DNA of 64,000 nucleotides, taken from Afifella pfennigii DSM 17143. Lineage in GTDB: Bacteria; Pseudomonadota; Alphaproteobacteria; Rhizobiales; Afifellaceae. The stretch is from contig NZ_JHZK01000015.1 of the NCBI RefSeq assembly GCF_000688515.1, forward strand, positions 1 through 64,000. Direction: 5' to 3'. Shown piece after piece: positions 1 to 7,450 of this stretch (position 1 is the stretch's first letter; every line of letters starts with the position of its first letter). The notes under the pieces are model-generated. The model was given only the letters and a program-made list of their open reading frames with translations. It ran no database searches and was not told where the DNA came from. The position numbers and the translations under genes are program-made.

Positions 1-149
1 CCCCAGATGGCGATCTCCTCGCCGCTGCGCGCGCAGCCGAGGCAATAGCCGCTCGCCGGGTCGATCCGGCAGAGCCCGGTGCAGGGGCTCCCCGGGCGTC
101 GCGCCGCCCCCGGCTCCGTCGTTTCGAGAGGTTTGGAAAGGTCGCGCAT
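1..149 (-). CDS. DUF1289 family small cysteine-rich protein (N-terminal part)
   Basis: N-terminal 49 residues of a short protein that runs off the left edge. The ATG at 149 opens a polar leader, followed by SPCTGLCRIDP and then YCLGCARSGEEIAIWG. This CxxxC...CxxC layout with the trailing GCxR(S/T)xxEIxxW is the DUF1289 signature, a family of small putative metal- or Fe-S-binding proteins of unknown role. It lies 25 bp downstream of the small gene ending at 175, on the same strand, so the two are probably co-transcribed. The identification is by motif; function is unknown. Confidence 0.8.
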   Translation of the reverse strand, partial: MRDLSKPLETTEPGAARRPGSPCTGLCRIDPASGYCLGCARSGEEIAIW

Positions 150-174
150 GGTCCTTTGCGTCCGTCGCGCTCGC

Positions 175-384
175 TCAGGCATGCGCCTCTTCCGCCACCT
201 CTCGCAGGAGCGCCGCAAGCCGGGCAAGGCGTGGATCGCTCGGTCGGCAGAGCTGCGAGCGCCGAAGCTCCTCACAGGCGGCGTCGGCGGGATCGGCGCC
301 ATCGGGCAGCCAGAACAGCCATGCAAGCAGGATCTCTTCGGCAGAGGGCGTCTGGCTCTGGGCAGGTGGGGGCGGCGCGATCAT
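175..384 (-). CDS. hypothetical protein, 69 aa
   Basis: Short ORF starting at ATG 384 with a proline-rich N-terminus (APPPPAQSQ), a hydrophobic patch (ILLAWLFWLP) and a charged helical C-terminus ending EVAEEAHA. I do not recognise a family. The same reading frame is open upstream to the truncated cobalamin-binding-protein stub at 564, so a 129-aa fusion is formally possible. I prefer the internal ATG because the sequence between the stub and residue 1 has no protein-like character. It is followed by the DUF1289 gene on the same strand. Confidence 0.5.
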   Translation of the reverse strand: MIAPPPPAQSQTPSAEEILLAWLFWLPDGADPADAACEELRRSQLCRPSDPRLARLAALLREVAEEAHA

Positions 385-465
385 GGAATGTCCTTTCAAG
401 GGCCGGGTGAAGTCGCAGATAACAGCCTTGCCCGCGTGCGAGCGGTGCGTTCGTGTCGTGGTTCG

Positions 466-564
466 TGGCACGCCGGCGATTCTCCAGTCCTCGCCGAGGC
501 GATGAAGGGTTTCCACCGTCTTCTCCGCCAGGCAGACGATCCTTTCGGGCGGATAGGCGCACAT
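466..564 (-). pseudogene. 5' stub of a cobalamin-binding ABC substrate-binding protein
   Basis: Starts 2 bp after the stop of the BtuD-type ATPase gene. The first ~33 residues (MCAYPPERIVCLAEKTVETL, then HRLGEDWRIAGV) match, from memory, the start of the BtuF-like cobalamin-binding proteins of alphaproteobacteria, which are ~270 aa long. After IAGV the resemblance stops and the frame continues with unrelated sequence into the small gene at 384. I read this as a gene that lost about 90 percent of its length by deletion. Position at the end of the btu operon fits a second B12-binding protein. Confidence 0.5.
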
Positions 565-566
565 CG

Positions 567-1451
567 TCACCAATCCAGCGTCGGACGGGAGCGAGCGGTC
601 GCAAAAGGCACGATCCGGCCCTGGCCGTTCGCGATTCCCGGCTCGCTTTCCTCCAGAAGCGGTTCGCTCCAGGATCCGGAGGTGCGTTGCCAAGGCACGA
701 TGAAACGGCGGCCGCCGTGCACGCCGGTGAGCGAGCGCACCCCGTAGCATTCGGCAAGGTTGTTGTCGGTGAGAACGTCGTCCGGCGCTCCCTCGGCGGC
801 GACCCGGCCGCCACTGAGAAGGATCAGGCGGTCGCAGAAGCGCGACGCGAGCGTCAGATCATGCAGGACGACGACGATGCCCGTGCCGCGATGCGCCGTC
901 CGCCGCAACAGCTCCATGACGTTGAGCTGATGCAGCGGGTCGAGCGCGTCGGTTGGCTCGTCGGCGAGCAGGATCTCCGCCTCCACCGCAAGCGCGCGGG
1001 CAAGCAGCACCCGCGCCCGCTCGCCGCCTGAGAGGCTCGTGAACGCGCGCTCAGCGAAGGCGAGGACGTCGGCGGCCTGCATGGCGCGCTTCACCGCGTC
1101 GGCGTCGGCCTCGCGGTCCCGAGCCGAGAAGACGCCGGCATGCGGCAGCCGGCCGAGGGCGACGATTTTCTCCACCGCGAGCGGCCAGTCCACCTTGGCG
1201 CCCTGCTCAAGGTAGGCGAGGCGACGCGCGAGCTTGCGGCGGGGCACGGAGGCGGCGAGCCTGCCGTCGTAGAAGACATGGCCGAGATCGGGCTTGCGCA
1301 GGCCGGCCATCACCTCAATCAGCGTCGATTTCCCCGCGCCGTTCGGTCCGATGAGGCCGACCATTTCGCCGGGGCGGGCGACGGCGTGGACGCTTTCAAG
1401 GATGGTGGCGCCGCCGCGTTTCACGCCGATGCCGGAAGCGGAGATGATCAT
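567..1451 (-). CDS. btuD: vitamin B12 ABC transporter ATP-binding protein
   Basis: ATPase subunit of a B12 (or iron-siderophore type) importer, 294 aa. Walker A GPNGAGKST lies at residues 35-43, the ABC signature LSGGE at 140-144, Walker B ILLADE at 160-165 and the switch histidine in VVLHD near 197. The C-terminus (after YGVRSL) runs ~45 residues past the usual end and is rich in Ser, Arg and Glu. The ATG at 1451 overlaps the permease stop by 4 bp, so translation is probably coupled. The upstream riboswitch and btuB point to cobalamin rather than iron as substrate; the family alone would not separate these. Confidence 0.85.
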   Translation of the reverse strand: MIISASGIGVKRGGATILESVHAVARPGEMVGLIGPNGAGKSTLIEVMAGLRKPDLGHVFYDGRLAASVPRRKLARRLAYLEQGAKVDWPLAVEKIVALGRLPHAGVFSARDREADADAVKRAMQAADVLAFAERAFTSLSGGERARVLLARALAVEAEILLADEPTDALDPLHQLNVMELLRRTAHRGTGIVVVLHDLTLASRFCDRLILLSGGRVAAEGAPDDVLTDNNLAECYGVRSLTGVHGGRRFIVPWQRTSGSWSEPLLEESEPGIANGQGRIVPFATARSRPTLDW

Positions 1452-2473
1452 CGCATGTCTCCACGCAGGCGCCAGACGAGCGAGAACAGGAAGGGCGCGC
1501 CGATGATGGCCGTGACGACGCCGAGCTTCAGCTCCGGCTGGGTCGGCAGGAGCCTGACTGCGATGTCGGCGGCGAGCGTCAGGACGGCGCCGCCGAGCGC
1601 GCTTGCCGGCAGAAGAAGGCTCGGACGGTAGGCGACGAGCGGGCGCAGGATATGCGGCACGACGAGGCCGACGAAGCCGATGGCGCCGCTGACGGCGACC
1701 GCGCCGCCGACGGCGAGCGCCACGCCGGAAATCAACAGGATGCGCGTCACGCGCAAGTCGAAGCCGAGGCTCGTTGCCGTATCCTCGCCGAGCGCCAGCG
1801 CGTCGAGCGCCCGCGCCGTCGCAAAGAGTGCAAGGCATCCGGCGGCGATCGGCGGAAAGGCGATGGCGACATGCGTCAGGCTGCGGTCGGCGAAGGAGCC
1901 CATCAGCCAGAACATGATCTCCGTGGCCGCGAAGGGATTGGGCGAGAGGTTGAGGGCGAGCGAGACGAGGGCGCCGGCGAGGCTGTTCACCGCGATGCCG
2001 GCGAGGATGAGCGTTGCCGTGCTGGCGTTCCGCCCGGCGACGGCGAACAGAAGCAGCCCCGCAACGAGTGCCGCCGCGATGCCCCCGACCGGCAGGAGCA
2101 GCGAGGAGGCGGCTGCGAGCCCGGAATAGAAGACGAGAACGGCACCGAAGGCGGCAGCCCCGGAGATGCCGATGATGCCGGGCTCGGCGAGCGGGTTGCG
2201 CAGGAAAGCCTGCATCACGGCACCCGCCAGGCCGAGCGCGAAGCCGACGAAGAGCCCGAGAAGCGCACGCGGCAGCCTGATTTCCAACAGCACCAGCGCC
2301 CCGAGGCTGTCGCGGCCGGAGAGGACATCGGCGAGCGCGGCGGCGAAATCGAGCTGTCCGTAGCCGATCGCCAGCGACAGAAGGAAGGCGAATAGCGCTG
2401 CGAGCGAAAGGCCGGCGAGGAGAGCGCGGTAGCTTATTTCGGTGCGGGGAGGGGCGAAGGTCACGTCCGTCAC
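1448..2473 (-). CDS. btuC: FecCD-family permease of the vitamin B12 ABC importer
   Basis: Inner-membrane permease, 341 aa, normal for FecCD/BtuC proteins, with about ten hydrophobic segments. Family landmarks are the EIRLPRALLGLFVGFALGL stretch, NPLAEPGIIG and GFVGLVVPHILR, the cytoplasmic coupling region that contacts the ATPase. I chose GTG at 2473, which overlaps the binding-protein stop by 4 bp (GTGA); the frame stays open upstream to 2545 but that part reads as non-coding. Third gene of btuB-F-C-D under the cobalamin riboswitch. Confidence 0.87.
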   Translation of the reverse strand: MTDVTFAPPRTEISYRALLAGLSLAALFAFLLSLAIGYGQLDFAAALADVLSGRDSLGALVLLEIRLPRALLGLFVGFALGLAGAVMQAFLRNPLAEPGIIGISGAAAFGAVLVFYSGLAAASSLLLPVGGIAAALVAGLLLFAVAGRNASTATLILAGIAVNSLAGALVSLALNLSPNPFAATEIMFWLMGSFADRSLTHVAIAFPPIAAGCLALFATARALDALALGEDTATSLGFDLRVTRILLISGVALAVGGAVAVSGAIGFVGLVVPHILRPLVAYRPSLLLPASALGGAVLTLAADIAVRLLPTQPELKLGVVTAIIGAPFLFSLVWRLRGDMR

Positions 2474-3309
2474 GGTCGAGCCCTCGCTTCCGCCGCCGCC
2501 TGGCGCAGGATGTCGACGGCGGCAAACATGTCCGGGCCTGGGCATGCCCAGAGCCGCGGCGGCACGGCCGCAATGTGCATCGGCCGCGGCATGTGCGACA
2601 GCACCGGGTGGCGGACGAGCTCCGTCGCGAGCGACGGGAGGCCCCGCGGCGTGCCGACGACAAGCACGTCCGGCGACAGCGCGACGAGCGATTCCAGCGG
2701 CAGCCGTCCGTAATTCTGCATGCCTTTTTCCGACGCGAGGTTCTCAAGCCCGGCGAGCGCGAGCAACTCGTCGATGAGCGAGCCGGCACCGACCGTGTAG
2801 CCGTTCGGTTCGTAGACGATCGCCGTCGGCCGCTGCGAGGCGTTTTTCTCTTCGGCGGCGGCTTTCATGCTCGCCGCAATCTGGCCGACCAACCGTTCCG
2901 CCCGCGCTTCTTGGCCGAGCGCCTCGCCGAGGAGCCGGATCTGCGCCTCGACCTCTTCCATGGTGCGCGGCACGTCGAGCTCCAAGACCGTCACGCCGAT
3001 CCGCTTCAACAGATCGACGGTGACGCGTTTGGTGTAGCGACCGGCGAGAACGAGGTCGGGCCTGTAACGCATCACTTCCTCCGCAAGGCCGCGGTTTGCC
3101 TGAAAATCGCGGGCCGTTTCCGCGAGGTTCGACATGGAATTGTCCCGCGCGAGATAGGTAAGGGAGGCGATCTGCTCCGGGTCTGCCAGTCGCATGAGGA
3201 GCTGGTCGGCGCACAGATTGATGGAGACGACGCGCTGCGGCTTTGCCGCCGCCGCCGCGGATGCGGCGGCGGTTGAGAGCAGAAGGACGGTCAGAAAGAA
3301 CCGCAGCAT
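2470..3309 (-). CDS. btuF: periplasmic vitamin B12-binding protein
   Basis: Substrate-binding protein of 279 aa that captures cobalamin in the periplasm for the BtuCD transporter. A signal peptide of ~22 residues (MLRFFLTVLLLSTAAAS, then alanines) precedes KPQRVVSINLCADQLLMRLA, the typical start of the class III (BtuF/FhuD-like) periplasmic-binding fold. YRPDLVLAG and LSPDVLVVG are the two lobe-entry strands. The ATG at 3309 overlaps the btuB stop (TGATG), and its stop overlaps the permease start. Assignment to B12 rests on gene context. Confidence 0.85.
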   Translation of the reverse strand: MLRFFLTVLLLSTAAASAAAAAKPQRVVSINLCADQLLMRLADPEQIASLTYLARDNSMSNLAETARDFQANRGLAEEVMRYRPDLVLAGRYTKRVTVDLLKRIGVTVLELDVPRTMEEVEAQIRLLGEALGQEARAERLVGQIAASMKAAAEEKNASQRPTAIVYEPNGYTVGAGSLIDELLALAGLENLASEKGMQNYGRLPLESLVALSPDVLVVGTPRGLPSLATELVRHPVLSHMPRPMHIAAVPPRLWACPGPDMFAAVDILRQAAAEARARP

Positions 3310-5273
3310 CAGAAGGTCAGGCGCAGGCCGGCATAGGCGCCGATGCCTTCCGCCCGATAGCCCCAGACATCGTAGTATTCCTCGTCGAGAAGGTTCTGCA
3401 CGCGCCCAAAAAGCTGCGCGTTTTCGTTGAGGTCGTAGGAGGCGGCGACGTCGACGAGCGTGTAGGCGTCGAGCGAAATCGTCTGCCGGTTCATGTAGAA
3501 CGGATCGGTCCAGACCCAGTCCTTCCGCTCGCCATTGTACTCGACGCTGAGATTGACGTTGGCCCGCCCGCCGAGGAGGGCATAGTTGACGACGAGGCTT
3601 GCAAGGTTCTGCGGCCGGCGGATGAGTTCCGCGCCGGTCGAATCGCGCGCATCGGTGTGGGTATAGGAGCCGGTGACGGTAAGCCCCTCCATCGGCCTTA
3701 CCGTGAGCGCGACCTCCACGCCGTCGATCTCCGATTCGCCGGGCAGGTTGATGGAGGTTTGCCCCGAACCCGTGATGAGGTTCGATATCTCCTGGTTGAA
3801 GTAGGTGACATCCAGCGAGGCGATCTCGCCCCACAGCGCCTGCGTCACGCCGATATCGAAGCCCTTCGCCTCTTCCGGCTGAAGGCTCGGATTGCCGCGA
3901 TAGGTGTTGGTGAAGCCGTAGAGCTCAAAGAGCGTCGGGTTCTTCACGCCCGTTCCGTAGGAAGCGTGCAGCTTGGTGCCGGTGGGGCGGAAATTGTAGG
4001 CGCCGGTCAGCCGGTAGGTGGTGGCGTCGTCGAAGATATCGTTGCTGTCGTGGCGGAGGCCCGCGGTCAGCGACAGGTCCTCAAACAGGCTCAACTGATA
4101 CTGCCCGATGAGGCCGGTGGAAGCCACCGAACGGTCGAAGGAGGACTAGACGCTTTCGGAAACCGCGCTGTCTTCGTCGCGTTCCACGGCGAGCGTCACG
4201 GTATGCGCCGCATCGGCGATTGCCGGCGTATCGAACATGAAGCTCGACCGGTAGTCGAGATGGACGCGCTCGCCTTCGTAGGTGGTGGTGACGACGGTAG
4301 GCTTGAGGTCGCGGTAGTCGCGGTTCTGCTGGGCATAGGCGATACCGGCCACCTGCTCCCAATGGCCGTCCAGCAAGGTCACCTTCGCCTGTGCGCGCGT
4401 GAAGAGCTGGTCGCTTTTGGCGTCCTGCTTGGCATCGAACGGACCGGTATGGCCGACGGCGGGCAAGAAGCCTTCCGAATCGAGATCGGAGCGCGAGCGC
4501 GTGTAGCGCGCGACGCCTGAAAGGTTCAGCCAGTCGGTGACGTCGACGCCGCCCTTGGCGTAGAGCGTGCCGTTCTCGTAGCCGTCTTTCTCCCTATTGC
4601 CGAGCCGCTCGTCGGCGATGGAGGTTCCCTCGGTGCGGATACCGCTCGCGCCCGCCAGGAAATCGAAGCGCTCGCCGCCGGCGCTCAGCGAAGCGTTGCC
4701 GCTGGCGGTGCCGTGCGAACCGCCTTCGATGCGGCCGGCAAGGCGGGTCCCGGGCGCGCCGCGCCGGGTGACGATGTTGACGACGCCGCCGATGGCGTCG
4801 GAGCCGTAGAGGGCGCTCTGCGGTCCGCGCAAGACCTCGATGCGTTCGATATCGTCGACCAGGAGATGGGCGAAGTCGAACTCTGAGCCGCGTGCCGGAT
4901 CGTTGACCGCAATGCCGTCGATGAAGACTTTCGTCTGGTTGGATTCCGAGCCTCGGATCCTGAGCTGCGTGAACTGGCCGCGCGGCCCGCTCTGGCTGAC
5001 GGCGACGCCCGGCACCTGGCGCAGCGCTTCGCCGACATAGCGGATTTCCTGCTCTTTCAGCTCCTCGCCGGTGATGATGGTGACGGCGCTGCCGACCTCA
5101 GTCAGCGGCGTTTCGGTAAGGTTGGCGGTGACGGATATCTCAGGGAGCACCACCATGTCGTCCTGGGCGAGAGCCGGGGAGGCGACGGCGAGCGCGAATG
5201 CGCTGGCGGAAAGGCAAAGGGCAGCGGAAAGCTGCAACAACGCGCCACGGCGCGGCGGGATGGAAAGATACAC
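3309..5273 (-). pseudogene. btuB: TonB-dependent B12 receptor BtuB interrupted by an in-frame TAG
   Basis: Outer-membrane cobalamin receptor. From GTG 5273 it has a signal peptide ending ALAQ, a TonB-box-like segment (MVVLPEISVTA), a plug domain with LRIRGSESNQTKVFIDG and IEVLRGPQSALYGSDAIGGVVNI, then barrel strands ending in a terminal phenylalanine (GLRLTF), as in true outer-membrane barrels. After 375 codons an amber TAG occupies 4148-4146, and the same frame resumes at once with 278 barrel residues. Total length (~654 codons) and continuity are normal apart from this codon. It may be a real nonsense mutation, a suppressed codon or a base-call error (a Tyr codon differs from TAG by one base). 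ATG 5300 is an alternative start. Riboswitch lies upstream. Confidence 0.8.
4146..4148 (-). other. in-frame amber codon inside btuB
   Basis: On the minus strand the frame reads SESV, TAG, SSFDRSVASTGL without any shift. Both flanking halves are good TonB-receptor barrel sequence in the same frame, so a single codon explains the break. Confidence 0.85.
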
Positions 5274-5403
5274 TGAAAAATGACCTCGATGCGGGCACAT
5301 GGCCAGATGGCATGTCACCGCGATCGAGGATGCTCCATGCGCTGGGGGCGCATGGATCCACTCCCATCGGCACACCCCGACCGATGTGACCGCGCGTGAC
5401 CAC

Positions 5404-5575
5404 GGCTGACGGCAGGTCTCCTGACTTGCGGGTCATCATCGCGTCGCCGCCTTCCCGGCGCCGAAGCACCAGTGGCATCGTGACGAGCGATTCGCCGCTC
5501 ACAGTTGCGGGGACAGTCGCGGCCTTGGGCTTTGCCCGCACCGCGTTCCCTTTTCAGCCTCAAAGAGGCACCGTC
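5404..5575 (-). promoter_or_regulatory. cobalamin riboswitch
   Basis: On the minus strand, from 5' to 3', the conserved blocks of a cobalamin aptamer appear in order: GGGAACGCGGTGCGGG (near 5535-5550), CCCCGCAACTGTGAGCGG (near 5495-5512), the B12 box GCCACTGG (5469-5476), and the closing segment ending in GACCCGCAAGTCAGGAGACC (5415-5434) then TGCCGTCAG. It lies between the adenosyltransferase gene (stop 5663) and btuB (start 5273-5300). It should repress btuBFCD when adenosyl- or other cobalamins are abundant. The exact ends are approximate. Confidence 0.93.
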
Positions 5576-5662
5576 GCCATGAACGGATCACGATCTGGCT
5601 TGTTTCGTCAAGATGATTTCCCGGGCGCGTCGAACGCCCGGGGGGAAAAGCCTGGCCAGGCG

Positions 5663-6259
5663 TCAGGCCGATTTCTTCGCGCGGGGAGCCCAGACATCGT
5701 CGGCGGCGCCGTTGTCGTTGAGGCGGCGGCTGGCGATGAACATGAAATCGGCGAGGCGGTTGAGATAGGTCAGGACGTTCGGGTTCACCTCTTCCTCCAG
5801 CGACAACGCCACGACGCGGCGCTCGGCCCGGCGTATCGTGGTGCGGGCCACATGCGTATGGGCGGCGGCAACCGTGCCGCCCGCCAGCACGAAGTTGGTG
5901 ATGCGCGGCAGGGCGGCGTTCATCGCTTCCAGCTCCGCTTCGAGGCGCTGAAGCGGCTCCTCGCCGACGCGCAGATGCTCCCCGTGCTTGCCCGGCATGT
6001 GCAAATCGGCGGCGAGGTTGAAGAGGTCGATCTGGACGTTGCGGAGCATCTGGCACAATTCGGCGTCCTCGCTGGCCAGCGCACGCACGAGGCCGATCTG
6101 CGCGCTCGCCTCGTCGATGGTGCCATAGGCCTCCACCCGCTTGTCGTTCTTCGACACGCGCACACCCCGCCCAAGCGAGGTCTCGCCCTTGTCGCCGCCG
6201 CGGGTCACGACGCGCGTCAGGCGCACGCGCTCGCTCTTTTCCTCTCGGTTCTCGTTCAT
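5663..6259 (-). CDS. pduO: PduO-type cob(I)alamin adenosyltransferase
   Basis: Transfers the 5'-deoxyadenosyl group of ATP to cob(I)alamin (or cob(I)yrinic acid diamide) to form adenosylcobalamin. The 198-aa protein has the PduO hallmarks: TRGGDKGETSLGRGVRVSK near the N-terminus (ATP site), VEAYGTIDEASAQIG, the helix NFVLAGGTVAAAHTHVART, and RRAERRVVAL followed by NRLADFMFIASR. It is the first gene of the B12 locus, upstream of and therefore outside the control of the riboswitch. The C-terminal tail (APRAKKSA) is short and basic. Confidence 0.93.
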   Translation of the reverse strand: MNENREEKSERVRLTRVVTRGGDKGETSLGRGVRVSKNDKRVEAYGTIDEASAQIGLVRALASEDAELCQMLRNVQIDLFNLAADLHMPGKHGEHLRVGEEPLQRLEAELEAMNAALPRITNFVLAGGTVAAAHTHVARTTIRRAERRVVALSLEEEVNPNVLTYLNRLADFMFIASRRLNDNGAADDVWAPRAKKSA

Positions 6260-6469
6260 CTCTGGCCTCCGTGCCGATGTGTCGCAGATGAGATCGCTTC
6301 CAGCGAACCGCCTTGGCTCGGGGCTCGGCGGGAAGAATCTCCTATCAGGATGCGGGCCGCGCTCCGATTGACAAGCTGCGACGTTCCGGCCGAACGCGCC
6401 TGGAGCGCCTCGGCGAGCCCGGCAAAATCGGAGCCGAGACGGGCGGGCGCCGATCCGGTCGAGATGGCT

Positions 6470-7450
6470 CTAAGCGGCTTGCCTCACCCCGATCGGATGC
6501 CAGCAGGCTGCCGCCTGTCGGCCCGCGATCGGCTGGAGCGAGGGGCCCTTGCTGCGGCAGATGTCGCTCGCGGCACGGCAGCGCGAGGCAAAGGCGCAGC
6601 CGGGCGGGGGATTGAGCGGGTCGGGAAGCTCCCCCGGCTCTTCCTCCGCCTCGATACGCTTTGCGCCGAGCGCCGGCGCCGAGCGCATGAGGAGCGAGGT
6701 GTAGTGATGGCGCGGCTGGCCGTAGATGTCGCGCGCCCTGCCGATCTCCACGATCCGACCGAAATACATCACCGCCACGCGGTCGCAGATCGACTCCACC
6801 ACGCTGAGATCGTGGCTGATGAAGATGTAGGTCAGGCCGAACGCGCTCTTCAACCGGTCGAGCAGGTTCAGGACCTGCGCCTGTACCGAGACGTCGAGCG
6901 CGGAGACCGGCTCGTCGAGCACGATGATGCGCGCATCCGCCGCGAGCGCCCGGGCGATGCCGATGCGCTGCGCCTGGCCGCCGGAGAACTCATGCGGGTA
7001 GCGCTCCAGAAATTCCTCGCGCAGGCTGACCGCATCGAGAAGCTCCTTCAGCTTCCTCTCGCGCGCATCGCCGCCGAGCCCCAAAAGCCGCCGCATCGGC
7101 GCCTCGAGCGTCTGGCGGATGGTCTTGCGCGGATTGAGCGAGGCCACCGGATCCTGGAAGACGTACTGGATGTGCCGGCCGAGAGCCTTGGCGTCGCGGC
7201 CGGCATAGGCGCTTATGTCCTGGTCCCCGAGCCGGATCGTGCCGGCGGTCGGCCGGTCGAGGCCGACGAGCAGGCGCGCGAGCGTCGACTTCCCGCAGCC
7301 CGATTCTCCGACGATGCCGAGCGTCTCGCCCGCCTCCACGCGCAGATCGGCCTGCTGCACGGCGTGCACCGCCCGCTTCGGCTTGCCGAGGATCGTCCGC
7401 CCGCCGCCGAAAGTCTTGGTCAGGCTTGCCGCTTCAAGCGCCGCGCTCAT
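6470..7450 (-). CDS. dppF: dipeptide/oligopeptide ABC transporter ATPase (DppF-type)
   Basis: Second ATPase of a peptide-type (DppABCDF) importer, 326 aa. Walker A GESGCGKST lies at residues 48-56, with YVFQDPVASLNPR (Q-loop), SGGQAQRIGIARAL (signature), IIVLDEPVSALDVS (Walker B) and FISHDLSVV. The C-terminal extension carries the cysteine-rich oligopeptide_HPY-type region (PGCAFASRCR, DICRS, AACWHP). Its ATG overlaps the stop of the permease-ATPase fusion by 4 bp. Substrate cannot be read from the sequence; such systems carry peptides, opines, nickel or glutathione. Confidence 0.88.
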   Translation of the reverse strand: MSAALEAASLTKTFGGGRTILGKPKRAVHAVQQADLRVEAGETLGIVGESGCGKSTLARLLVGLDRPTAGTIRLGDQDISAYAGRDAKALGRHIQYVFQDPVASLNPRKTIRQTLEAPMRRLLGLGGDARERKLKELLDAVSLREEFLERYPHEFSGGQAQRIGIARALAADARIIVLDEPVSALDVSVQAQVLNLLDRLKSAFGLTYIFISHDLSVVESICDRVAVMYFGRIVEIGRARDIYGQPRHHYTSLLMRSAPALGAKRIEAEEEPGELPDPLNPPPGCAFASRCRAASDICRSKGPSLQPIAGRQAAACWHPIGVRQAA

